Origin: an uncultured Christensenella sp.
GTDB lineage: Bacteria; Bacillota; Clostridia; Christensenellales; UBA1242
Direction of reading: 5' to 3'
Assembly: GCA_910584815.1 (NCBI GenBank)
Contig: CAJUBT010000006.1
Location: 6,933-70,932, forward strand
Length of the DNA: 64,000 bases
The position numbers were made by a program, and so were the translations under genes. Below are positions 25,659-34,074 of the stretch, one piece after another. The notes beneath the pieces are model-generated. The model did no database searches. It was not told the DNA's origin and saw nothing but the letters and a program-made list of their open reading frames with translations. Each line of letters opens with the position of its first letter. The stretch's first letter is position 1.

Positions 25659-27029
25659 TTAATATCTGTTATTTTTTTTAATTAATTTGTATGGCAGTTT
25701 TTCAATATCTCCTGCCCCTAAAAATAGTAGCACACAGTTAGACACATCAACCTTTTTAATTTCCCTTAGCAGTTCACTTTTGGTGTATGCTCCTTTAACT
25801 AAAAAGTTTGGATTTGTTTTTAAAATGCATTCCTTTAAATTGTCTGCACTGCCTAAATAATCGAAACTTTCTCTTGCAGAATAGGTTTTTAAAATATACA
25901 AGGCATCTAACCCATTAAAACATTTTGAAAAACTATCAAGCAGAGTTTTAGTTCGAGAATATGTATGCGGTTGAAAAATGCAAATAACCTTTTTGTTAAA
26001 AACTTCTTTACAAGTGTTTATGCTACTTAAAATTTCTGTTGGATGATGGGCATAGTCACTTATAACCTGACAATTTTTATAACTACCTATAAACTCAAAC
26101 CGCCTATGTGCATTATTAAAAGTTTTTAAACCTAAATAAATTATTTTATAGTCTATGCCGTAGTCTAAGCATACGCTTATAGCAGCAAGAGCATTGCTCA
26201 CATTATGTTTGCCAAAAATGTTTAATTTGAAATTACCAATAAAAGCCTTACCTTTATAACAATCAAAACTATACTTACCATCAACGCCTAGTGTTAAATT
26301 TTTTGCATATACGCTGCAGTTTCTACTAAAACCATAAGTCTGCAAGTTTGTTATGCTGCCTATTAAACGCCCATAATTTGCACAGATATAGGTGTTGCCC
26401 AGGGTGTTACTTGCAAACTTGTTAAACGAGGCTTTTTCTTTTTCAAAAGTATTAAAATAATCTAAATGCTCTGGTTCTATGTTCGTTATAACCGAAGTTG
26501 TAGGGCTCAGAAATAAAAAACTATCTCTAAATTCGCAAGCTTCTGTTATAAAATAATCTTTGCCACCAACTAAAATGTTACCTTTAATATAATCGAACTC
26601 GCCACCTATATGAACAGTTGGCTTTAAGCCAGAAATAATAAAAATGTAACTTAAAATAGCTGTGGTGGTGGTTTTCCCGTGAGTACCAGAAACTGCTATA
26701 ACATTTTTATAGTTCTTTGAAATAAGTGCTAGAAGTTCTGCCCTTTCAATTACTGGAATATTATGGCTTAAGGCGTATTTCATTTGTGGGTTATTATTTG
26801 AAATAGCACCCGAGTATACAACTAAATTGTTACCTTTAACACTATTTGCTTTATGGCTATATACAACCTTAATGCCTGCTTTTTTCAGTTTTTTTGTTAT
26901 GTTGCTTTTCACAAGGTCACTTCCACTAATTTGCTTCCCTTGCGATTTAAGCAACAAGGCTAGCCCACTCATACTAATGCCACCAATTCCAATAAAAAAA
27001 ATATTCTTGTGTTTTAATAAATCTTCCAT
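25659..27029 (-). CDS. murC: UDP-N-acetylmuramate--L-alanine ligase
   Basis: Adds the first residue, L-alanine, to UDP-MurNAc in peptidoglycan stem synthesis, using ATP. 456 residues in the three Mur-ligase domains: N-terminal Rossmann domain with FFIGIGGISMSGLA (10-24), central ATPase with the P-loop SGTHGKTTTT (about 115-125) and EACEFRDSF plus NIEPEHLDYF, and the C-terminal domain with DYAHHPTEI. The SMSG and EACEFRDSF motifs are MurC rather than MurD/E/F/Mpl type. No ribosome site is obvious ahead of the ATG; TAAAATAACACT sits directly upstream. It stands alone rather than in a dcw cluster. With lysA nearby it supports a normal peptidoglycan wall. Confidence 0.95.
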   Translation of the reverse strand: MEDLLKHKNIFFIGIGGISMSGLALLLKSQGKQISGSDLVKSNITKKLKKAGIKVVYSHKANSVKGNNLVVYSGAISNNNPQMKYALSHNIPVIERAELLALISKNYKNVIAVSGTHGKTTTTAILSYIFIISGLKPTVHIGGEFDYIKGNILVGGKDYFITEACEFRDSFLFLSPTTSVITNIEPEHLDYFNTFEKEKASFNKFASNTLGNTYICANYGRLIGSITNLQTYGFSRNCSVYAKNLTLGVDGKYSFDCYKGKAFIGNFKLNIFGKHNVSNALAAISVCLDYGIDYKIIYLGLKTFNNAHRRFEFIGSYKNCQVISDYAHHPTEILSSINTCKEVFNKKVICIFQPHTYSRTKTLLDSFSKCFNGLDALYILKTYSARESFDYLGSADNLKECILKTNPNFLVKGAYTKSELLREIKKVDVSNCVLLFLGAGDIEKLPYKLIKKNNRY

Positions 27030-27373
27030 AGTGTTATTTTATGTTTCAAATTATGGTTTTGTTTAATTTTAAAATTTTTATAAAACTTTAACTTTTATTT
27101 GAATACATTTAAAAATTATATTTATAATTTAAATTTAAAACATAATTAATAAAAGTTTGAAAATATGAATAAAAAAATTTAAATTTTATAAACTAAATTA
27201 TGCCCATATGCTTTTAAAAACCACAAAGTAGCGTTTTAAGTGTAAATGCTTATATTTAAAAAAAATTGGAAAATTTATTTATTTTATTTGCTTTTTTTTT
27301 AGTATTATAATAAAATTTACACAGAAAGCCTTAAAAAATCATAAGAGGCAAATAAAAAGGAAGGTATAGAACT
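27030..27373. other. Divergent intergenic region between murC and spoVG
   Basis: A/T-rich. A TATAAT at 27306-27311 may be the spoVG -10, but no convincing -35 or sigma-H-type elements were found. AAGGAAGG (27357-27364) is the spoVG ribosome site. Nothing else recognised. Confidence 0.45.
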
Positions 27374-27643
27374 TTGAACATTTCAGATGTACGCGTAAGA
27401 ATTATTAAAAAAGATGACAACAAATTAAAAGCAGTAGCATCAATAACAATTGATGAATGTTTTGTTGTCCACGATATCAAAGTTATCGAAGGCAACCAAG
27501 GATATTTTATTGCAATGCCTAGCAGAAAAACTTTAGATGGAGAATATAAGGATATTGTTCACCCATTGAACACTGAAACTAGAGAAGAAATTAGAAACGC
27601 TATTTTAGTTGAATTTGAAAAAGCACAAAAAGAAGCTGAATAA
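27374..27643 (+). CDS. spoVG: SpoVG-family regulator (septation/RNA-binding)
   Basis: An 89-residue protein matching SpoVG from end to end: [30 protein letters not shown] and [10 protein letters not shown]. In Firmicutes SpoVG affects septation and, in several species, binds nucleic acid as a pleiotropic regulator; it occurs in non-sporulating lineages too, so it does not prove sporulation. Translation starts at TTG (27374), placed 9 bases after a strong AAGGAAGG; no in-frame ATG fits. Monocistronic with a terminator at 27679-27710. Confidence 0.95.
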   Translation: MNISDVRVRIIKKDDNKLKAVASITIDECFVVHDIKVIEGNQGYFIAMPSRKTLDGEYKDIVHPLNTETREEIRNAILVEFEKAQKEAE

Positions 27644-27678
27644 TTTTTTTCTTAATATTTTTTATAATAAGTTAAACA

Positions 27679-27710
27679 AAAACCTAGCGCAAATTAGCGT
27701 TAGGTTTTTT
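27679..27710 (+). terminator. spoVG terminator
   Basis: AAAACCTAGCGC (27679-27690) / GCGTTAGGTTTT (27697-27708), a 12-bp stem with one G-U pair, ending in a T-run. Confidence 0.88.
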
Positions 27711-27881
27711 GCTTTTAGATATTATTTTTTATATGTTTTATACTATTTATTTTATAAAAAGCTTTTATGCTTTTAACAATAATTTAAAAATTTTAATGTT
27801 TTTTATTTTATCTTACCTACCATAATTTTAATTATTGTTGCTATATATAATTAATAAATTTATTTTAAAAATTTTACAACA

Positions 27882-27911
27882 AAAAAAGCACATAATTAAA
27901 TGTGCTTTTTT
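27882..27911. terminator. Terminator of the GLUG protein gene
   Basis: AAAAAAGCACAT (27882-27893) / ATGTGCTTTTTT (27900-27911), perfect 12-bp stem with a 6-base loop. On the minus strand it is followed by further T. It starts about 30 bases beyond the stop. Confidence 0.85.
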
Positions 27912-27941
27912 ATTTTAAATTTATCCACAATATATTATATC

Positions 27942-30900
27942 TTAGTGGAAAACTGGTAAATTTGAACTTGGGAAGTTAACATTTACACCAGAAATTGTTG
28001 GATAACCAGAACCTGATGGGAAATCCCAACTTGAAAGGTTACCATTTGTACTTATTGCATTTTTAAATGCACTATAGTTTGGGTTACCTTTTAAATTTGC
28101 TTGGCTTAATTGTTTACCATTTCTTGTTTGAGCAGAACCAGTATTTTGATATACGCAACTAACAATAGTTCCACAAACAATTCCTGTTAAGTCTGCACTA
28201 GAACCATAACTTACACGAGCACTATAAGAAGCAACAGCATAGCAACTTTCAATAGTTGTTCCACCATTCAAAGCAAATACTGTAAGCCCACCAACTGCAC
28301 TAACTTCCATTTTAATTACACTTAAAATGTTTTTGTAAGTGCCTTCGTTTACTGCATTTAGTCTGCAGAAGGTATAGCAATTTTTCATATATCCACCAGC
28401 AACAACTGATGATAAACCACCTGCTAAGAAACCTGTAATTGTAACGCCACCATCTGCTTTTGTGCTTTCGCCACAATAAGAATATTGAACTTTACCGAAA
28501 GAAATTCCACTTATACCACCAGCATAGTAACCTTTAATTTCTTTCATATAAGTTGCAGATTTATAAATTGAATTAGTATTATTTGTTGTAACCATATCAT
28601 AACCAACAATACCACCAACAATTGTACAATTATCTGTGTTTAAAATATAGTTGTTTTTATCGCTTGATGTGCCCACACTTGCTACTATATTTGTTGAAAT
28701 TCTACTGTTAGCATCTACAACCGAGAAACTAATTTTGCCACTGTTATAACCTGTAATTCCACCAACAAAACCATTGTGTGAACCATTTAACACCATACTT
28801 GCTGATTTTACATATGCTCTTGAAATATCATTGCTATTAAAGCCTGCAATACCACCAAAATAAGTTTTAAAACCTTGTATAGTTGAAGCTTTTAAGTTAA
28901 AGGCGTTAGAGTAAACATCTAAAATAGTGCCTTTTGTTCTGCTTCCATTTGATAATTTAAATTCGTTTGTTCCAACAATTCCGCCAACAAAAATTTTCTT
29001 TAAGCCAGATTTATAAATTTCTTTTGTATATTGGTTAGATGTGGTGTTGTTTTCGTTATTATATTGAATATCGTTTGCTGTTGTGTAACTAATGCTACCT
29101 GCGTTTGCACCAACAATACCACCTGCATATGAAGCAATTAATTTAACATTATTAGCATAGTTATAAAGTTTATTTGCACCTAGGCTTCCGCTTGCTGAAA
29201 TTGTTGCATAGCCTGCACCAATAAAGCCACCTGCCATTGTAAAGTAACCATCAGTTACATCAATGTCTTCAACCATAACTCTATTTAAAACTGTTCCTGT
29301 GTTTGCGAAGCCAAAGAATGAACCAAAATATGAGGTGCCTCTTGTTGAATCTGCAAATCCTATTACATTAATATCTGCATTAATAATTTTAACATTATTA
29401 ACTTGTGCCCCATTACTTTCGCCTGCAAGAATGCCTACTCTGTTAAAGGTTTGGCCACCATTTGTTATAATACTTACATTTTCAAAAGTAATATCTTTTA
29501 TTTTTGCGTTAGAACCCATTTTGTTAACAAGCCCTACATAACCATCGGTAACATCTGTTGCATCTATTATAAAGTTGCTAATTTTTGCATTGTTTTCGCC
29601 AGCAAAAATTTGATTAAATTCGTTTGAAATTACTTTCCAAACATAACCCTTCATATCTAGGTTTCCACTAACAACACATTCTTCGTTATTGCTAACTTTT
29701 TGATATAAAGATGCTGCATCATAAATTTTATCGGTTGTTGTGATTTCAGAAGTGTCTATATCATAAATTGAACCTACAGAAGATTCTACATTAAGAATTG
29801 GATAATTTTCTGAAGTTAATGTCCAAACACCATTGAAGTTCCAAGTTCTAATTTCACCTGTAGAAATTTCTTGAGTTGTTATAAATTTGTTTGAATTTTT
29901 AAAGCCTTGAATTGAATCATCTAAATAAGAGTTTGAAGTAGATTTTAAATCTCCACTATTAACAAGTCCGCTTGTGCTTGAACCGCCTATTGCATTCATT
30001 TTGCCACCATAATAGCAACCTGTTACAAGACCATCGCCAGATTTTCTATAAACAATGCCTGCTATTTCAGTTTGACTATTTCTTGATGGTTCTTGTTTAG
30101 CATAAAAGTAACAATCGTAAAGATTTCCATCTTTTCCACTGTTTTCACCAACTATACCACCAAATACTGTTGAAGAATATGTGCCATTATCAACAACTTC
30201 TCTTGCATAACTTTCGCTAATAACTGAATTGTTGTTTTCACCTGCAATTCCGCCTGCAACTATGCTTGAACCAGTAACTGCTAATTTACCATCAAAGCCA
30301 CAACGGTCTATTTTTGCACTATTGTTAATGCTTCCAGCAACGCCGCCAACTTTTGAGCTTGTAACTGTGTTTGTGCTAGTAATTGTTCCTGTTGCTTCGC
30401 TAGTTTGAATTAAACCATATTGAAATTCAACATTATCTATAATTGTTTTATTTCCATTAACTCTGCCAGCAAAAGCACCAAGTGTTACTGCTTTTGAAAC
30501 ATTAATGTCAACATCTACTAACTGTAAATTTTTAATTGTTCCACCTAAAATTGATATAAAACCAACATTAACAGTGTTTGCAATTTCATCATCGGTTATT
30601 TTTAAACCTTTAATTGCGTGATAATTACCATCTAACACACCATTAAAACTGATAGGTGTCCAGTTGTTTGTAAGTTCAATATCGTTATTTAGTTTGTAAC
30701 TTTTGTTTTGGTCCATTTGAATAAGCTCTTCTTCGTTGTTAACCATATATGGATAGTTTTCGCTACCATCACAAACTAAAACATCAATAACAAGTCTTGA
30801 ATAACTACGATTGTTTGTTTTAACAATAATTTTTGCTTCTCCACCATTAACTGCTCTAAATATTTTTTCTTTTTCAAAATATTGAAGAACTTCCTTATCT

Positions 30901-31124
30901 TCATCTTCTTGTTGAATTGAATAAGTAAGAGTTGTAGAGTCTGCTCTATTTCTAAAATCTAGTAGCCCATTTTCTCCTTCTGCACTAAAAGATTTTCCTG
31001 CATTTACAACGAGATAGGAACTCTTTATGTAAATCATTTCGTTATCAACAGAAAAATAATAGATTGTTAAGCCTAGACTTACTACTGCTATAGCAATAAC
31101 TAAAAACATTAAAAATCTTTTCAT
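27942..31124 (-). CDS. GLUG-repeat beta-helix surface protein (1060 aa)
   Basis: MKRFLMFLVIAIAVVSLGLTIYYFS is a hydrophobic N-terminal segment without a clear cleavage site or lipobox, so it is either a signal anchor or a signal peptide. Residues about 30-115 look like a Big2-type Ig domain (AVNGGEAKIIVKTN). From about 120 a long right-handed beta-helix follows, carrying GLUG-type motifs (FGGIVGENSG, VGGIVGTNE, FGGIAGFNSN, VGGITGYNSG) separated by strands such as ISFSVVDANS. This repeat occurs in bacterial surface adhesins and in some IgA peptidase-type proteins; no protease motif is seen. No LPXTG and no C-terminal TM. AGGGGGAG precedes the ATG, a very strong ribosome site. Confidence 0.82.
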   Translation of the reverse strand: MKRFLMFLVIAIAVVSLGLTIYYFSVDNEMIYIKSSYLVVNAGKSFSAEGENGLLDFRNRADSTTLTYSIQQEDEDKEVLQYFEKEKIFRAVNGGEAKIIVKTNNRSYSRLVIDVLVCDGSENYPYMVNNEEELIQMDQNKSYKLNNDIELTNNWTPISFNGVLDGNYHAIKGLKITDDEIANTVNVGFISILGGTIKNLQLVDVDINVSKAVTLGAFAGRVNGNKTIIDNVEFQYGLIQTSEATGTITSTNTVTSSKVGGVAGSINNSAKIDRCGFDGKLAVTGSSIVAGGIAGENNNSVISESYAREVVDNGTYSSTVFGGIVGENSGKDGNLYDCYFYAKQEPSRNSQTEIAGIVYRKSGDGLVTGCYYGGKMNAIGGSSTSGLVNSGDLKSTSNSYLDDSIQGFKNSNKFITTQEISTGEIRTWNFNGVWTLTSENYPILNVESSVGSIYDIDTSEITTTDKIYDAASLYQKVSNNEECVVSGNLDMKGYVWKVISNEFNQIFAGENNAKISNFIIDATDVTDGYVGLVNKMGSNAKIKDITFENVSIITNGGQTFNRVGILAGESNGAQVNNVKIINADINVIGFADSTRGTSYFGSFFGFANTGTVLNRVMVEDIDVTDGYFTMAGGFIGAGYATISASGSLGANKLYNYANNVKLIASYAGGIVGANAGSISYTTANDIQYNNENNTTSNQYTKEIYKSGLKKIFVGGIVGTNEFKLSNGSRTKGTILDVYSNAFNLKASTIQGFKTYFGGIAGFNSNDISRAYVKSASMVLNGSHNGFVGGITGYNSGKISFSVVDANSRISTNIVASVGTSSDKNNYILNTDNCTIVGGIVGYDMVTTNNTNSIYKSATYMKEIKGYYAGGISGISFGKVQYSYCGESTKADGGVTITGFLAGGLSSVVAGGYMKNCYTFCRLNAVNEGTYKNILSVIKMEVSAVGGLTVFALNGGTTIESCYAVASYSARVSYGSSADLTGIVCGTIVSCVYQNTGSAQTRNGKQLSQANLKGNPNYSAFKNAISTNGNLSSWDFPSGSGYPTISGVNVNFPSSNLPVFH

Positions 31125-31152
31125 ATTTCTCCCCCTAGAATTTGTTTATCAT

Positions 31153-31181
31153 ATTTTATAACTAAAATCAAAAAAAGTCAA
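31153..31181 (-). promoter_or_regulatory. Promoter of the GLUG protein gene
   Basis: TTGACT (31181-31176), 17-base spacer, TAAAAT (31158-31153). The start codon is about 28 bases downstream. Confidence 0.7.
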
Positions 31182-31185
31182 TAGT

Positions 31186-31217
31186 TCGGCATTTTTTAGG
31201 CGTTTTGCCCAAAAAAA
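31186..31217 (-). promoter_or_regulatory. Tandem GGC motif and A-tract element upstream of the GLUG promoter
   Basis: TCGGCATTTT (31186-31195) and TAGGCGTTTT (31197-31206) lie side by side 5 bases upstream of the -35. The second is part of a small inverted repeat (GGC-GTTTT-GCC) flanked by T6 and A7 tracts, the place where an activator, repressor or UP element would sit. Very similar sequence lies upstream of the giant surface gene. Confidence 0.4.
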
Positions 31218-31360
31218 ATTGTGTAATATCCACTTTTATGCTGTTTTTTTGTGCAACTTATACATATATTTTATGAAATTTTACAACTTTTATCATACCA
31301 TATATATACAAAATTATAGTTTTTAGTTTAAATTAATCTTTCTAACATATTTTGAATAAT

Positions 31361-31397
31361 AAAAACCTTGCTTAAAATATTTAAACAAGGCTTTTAT
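31361..31397 (-). terminator. Terminator downstream of the 410-aa unknown gene
   Basis: An imperfect stem: AAAAACCTTGCTTAAAA (31361-31377) opposite TTTAAACAAGGCTTTT with two mismatches. On the minus strand it is followed by TTTTTATTATT. It lies about 230 bases after the stop at 31627. Confidence 0.6.
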
Positions 31398-31626
31398 TGC
31401 TTTTGTGCAAATACTATATATAATAAACATCAAATTAAGTTTACAAATTTATTTAACAAGTTTACCTAAAATAAAATTTGTTAAATGTTAAAACTTATTA
31501 TTAAATAACCAAATTACCACTATAAATTTATGAATTGATAAAATAAAAATATTTATATTAATTATATAAAAAATTTCAACGATAACTTAATTGTTAATTA
31601 ATTTTTTAAAAAATTTTAAAAATACA

Positions 31627-32859
31627 TTAATCTAAAAAATCCGTTGGCAAGGCAATAAACACTTCATCGTTAGGAAAGTATAACGGCTCACCATTTGCTT
31701 TCTCTCGCTTTTTAGTTAAGGAATTATGTTTATCTACAGCTTTTAAAAATTTTTCAACAATAACTTCCGCTGTTTGTTTTTCATCTAAATTAACATCTAT
31801 AAAACTATTAATGTTTTCAACAAACTTAAATAAAAAATTATATCTTAAATTATTGTTAAGTCCTATAAGTTTTTTTGCGCCAAGTTTAAAATCGAACTTA
31901 CAATAAAGTTGCAAATCGGCACATAGTTTATCAACATAGTTATTAAATATTTTACGAGCAAGTGAGTTAGATGAAAAATAATCTTTATTATTTTTATAGA
32001 ACTCTAATACATCTATTTCTATTAAGGGAAGATTTAACTGATTTGCAATATAAGACAATCGCCTTTTTAATAAATTAACTTTTTTAGTGTTATAACTTAA
32101 ACAAAACAAACCAACGGGGCGAGTTCCCTCTCCTTTTAAAATAACCACATTATTATTTTTTTGCAAAGGGCTATCTAAGTTGTTAACTATAAGGTCTATA
32201 GGTGTTTTTAATTTTACAGCATTTCCATTTATGCACACTTTTTTATTATTTAGGGTTATGCTTCTAATATTATCTGTTTCTTCATTTAAATTACGCACAC
32301 TACACAACGAACTAACATCGCTTGCCATAATAAAATTGTTGTTGTTAACTTCATAAATTAAACCAAAAGAAAAATGGTCTTCAGTTACATTAAAATTAGG
32401 AGGTGTTACAATTATATTACGGTTAGAAATTAAAGTTGTTTGATAAAAATCATCTTTACAATTAACAGCTTCTATTACATCTCTACTTAAGGTAAGTAAA
32501 TTAAGGGGTAAAGCTCTAACACATAATTTAAAGTTATTTGGGTTAAAACATTCAATATCACTTATCTCTTGACCCCATAATTTTTTAACAATGTTATTTG
32601 CATACTCTTCTATTTTTAAAATATTTTCAATTAAACTTCCAGCTTTTTTATTATTGCTACTTTCAATTTTCTTATTAAAATATCCAAGTTCAGCAAGCCC
32701 TGTTGTGCAACTTAAGGCCATTTTATAATAATCGGTTAATAGGGCTTTATCTTCTTTAGATATTAATTTATTTTCCATTAAATTGTTAATTGAAGAACAC
32801 ACATCTTGACATAAATCACGAATAAAACCAGTGTTCTGTAAAAATTTTTCGCTAACCAT
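31627..32859 (-). CDS. Hypothetical soluble protein, 410 aa
   Basis: Not recognised. It is Asn/Leu/Lys-rich, with no signal peptide or membrane segment, so it is likely cytoplasmic. Residues 1-110 look helical (LTDYYKMALSCTTGLAELGYF; ENILKIEEYANNIVKKLW). The middle is beta-like (NRNIIVTPPNFNV; FSFGLIYEVNNNNFIMASDVSS). The C-terminal third (VGLFCLSYNTKKVNLLKRRL onward, then LPLIEIDVLEFYKNNKDYF) has an alternating pattern suggestive of an alpha/beta nucleotide-, nucleic-acid- or nuclease-like fold, but no catalytic motif is certain. The frame opens at a TTG two codons earlier; ATG at 32859, 9 bases after AAAGGA, is the better start. It lies alone between two surface-protein genes. Confidence 0.65.
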   Translation of the reverse strand: MVSEKFLQNTGFIRDLCQDVCSSINNLMENKLISKEDKALLTDYYKMALSCTTGLAELGYFNKKIESSNNKKAGSLIENILKIEEYANNIVKKLWGQEISDIECFNPNNFKLCVRALPLNLLTLSRDVIEAVNCKDDFYQTTLISNRNIIVTPPNFNVTEDHFSFGLIYEVNNNNFIMASDVSSLCSVRNLNEETDNIRSITLNNKKVCINGNAVKLKTPIDLIVNNLDSPLQKNNNVVILKGEGTRPVGLFCLSYNTKKVNLLKRRLSYIANQLNLPLIEIDVLEFYKNNKDYFSSNSLARKIFNNYVDKLCADLQLYCKFDFKLGAKKLIGLNNNLRYNFLFKFVENINSFIDVNLDEKQTAEVIVEKFLKAVDKHNSLTKKREKANGEPLYFPNDEVFIALPTDFLD

Positions 32860-33132
32860 AAACAATTATCCTTTGTAAATAATTTATAATGCTTTAACAA
32901 AATTAAAGTAGAGAATTTTTAAAAATGCTTTTAAGTTTATTAAAAAATTATGCTATTTTAAAAATTAAAAATTGATTGTAAAAATTTTTCTTAATATAAT
33001 TTTTTAGTTTAAACACACAAAGTTTTACAAGAAAAATAATAAAAATATTATAACAATAAAACCAATTTTAACAAAGTTATTTTAATAGAAATTGCCACTT
33101 TTAAAAGTTAAAATTTATGGCATTATAATATG

Positions 33133-33150
33133 AATACTATATATAGTATT
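33133..33150. repeat. Perfect 18-bp A/T palindrome
   Basis: AATACTATATATAGTATT equals its own reverse complement. The core CTATATATAG recurs imperfectly about 15-20 bases on. It may be an operator or simply a product of A/T bias. Confidence 0.35.
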
Positions 33151-33244
33151 ACTATAACTATATATAGATATATAATTATATTAAGCATAAAAACAATTAT
33201 TGAATAAATAAAAATTTTAATATTTTTAGCTGTTTTTAAAATAA

Positions 33245-33286
33245 AAAACAGAAGGCACTTTATGAATTTGTGCCTTCTATTTTTTT
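33245..33286 (-). terminator. Terminator of the giant surface protein gene
   Basis: AGAAGGCAC (33250-33258) / GTGCCTTCT (33270-33278), perfect 9-bp stem with A-run and T-run flanks. On the minus strand it is followed by GTTTTTTATTTT, about 70 bases after the stop. Confidence 0.85.
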
Positions 33287-33352
33287 TAATTTTGTTAACA
33301 AAAACTTGTTATAGAACTTAATAAAACCACTTTAAAGCAACACCCTAATTTT

Positions 33353-34074
33353 TTATTGCGGATTGTTTGGGTTGTTTGGATCTACAAAATTACCATTTGG
33401 ATTGTTTGGATTTTGCATATTTGGGTTATAGTAATTTTGATTGTTAGGATCGTAATAACCTTGGTTATTATTTTGATTATAATATGCCTGATTGTTAGGG
33501 TCATAGTAACCTTGATTATTTAGGTCGTAATAACCCTGATTATTGTACATATTAGGGTCTACATAACCATTAGGGTTATTAAAGTTAGGGTCTACATATC
33601 CGTTATTATAATTTGGGTTAACTATGTTTTGTCCATTTGCGTTGTTTGGGGCCTGCGCATTTGGATTAACAAAGTTTTGTTGAGGTGGAGTTTGCTGATT
33701 AGCAACATTTTGAGGGTTTACAAAATTCTGTTGAGGAACATTGTTTTGTGCCACATAATTTTGAGGGTTATTTGCCAAGTTTTGAGGAGTTGTGTTAACA
33801 GTTGGTTGAACATTTTGATTTTGCATTTGCTGACCACTACCATTGTTATTTACATTTCCATTTTGGTTACCATTTACATTACCACCATTATTTCCAACAT
33901 TATTTGCATTACCATTGTTTATGTTGTTATTTGCATTGCCACCGCCAGCATTATTACCAGTATTATTATTTTCTTGTTGACCTTTTGCTTTTTGGGTTTT
34001 AGATTTAATTTCTTCCTTGGTGCGCTTTAATTGTTCTTGCCCAACATTTTGTTTGCGCTTTCTGCGGTTAATTC
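33353..34074 (-). repeat. Prion-like N/Q/Y/P-rich cytoplasmic tail of the giant protein
   Basis: After RRKRK the tail has a short charged Lys/Glu part, then about 200 residues that are almost only Asn, Gln, Gly, Pro, Tyr, Val and Ala. It ends in repeats of the type NNQGYYDPNNQ and GYVDPN. By the positive-inside rule this lies in the cytoplasm. Confidence 0.8.

Larger units (their letters stand above)
31125..31626. other. Intergenic region upstream of the GLUG gene
   Basis: Contains the GLUG promoter (31153-31181), two copies of the T[AC]GGC[AG]TTTT motif just upstream of its -35 (31186-31206), and a terminator for the next minus-strand gene (31361-31397). The stretch 31400-31626 is plain A/T sequence. 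Confidence 0.5.
32860..33352. other. Intergenic region with an 18-bp AT palindrome
   Basis: Upstream of the 410-aa gene and downstream of the giant gene. It holds the giant gene's terminator (33245-33286) and an exact 18-bp palindrome AATACTATATATAGTATT (33133-33150), followed after a few bases by a partial copy (CTATATATAGA). The remainder is A/T-rich with no frame. Confidence 0.5.

Noticed and set aside
33629..34030. 133-residue plus-strand frame at the end of the giant gene
   Set aside because: Antisense of the repetitive Asn-rich tail; the composition is explained by that repeat.
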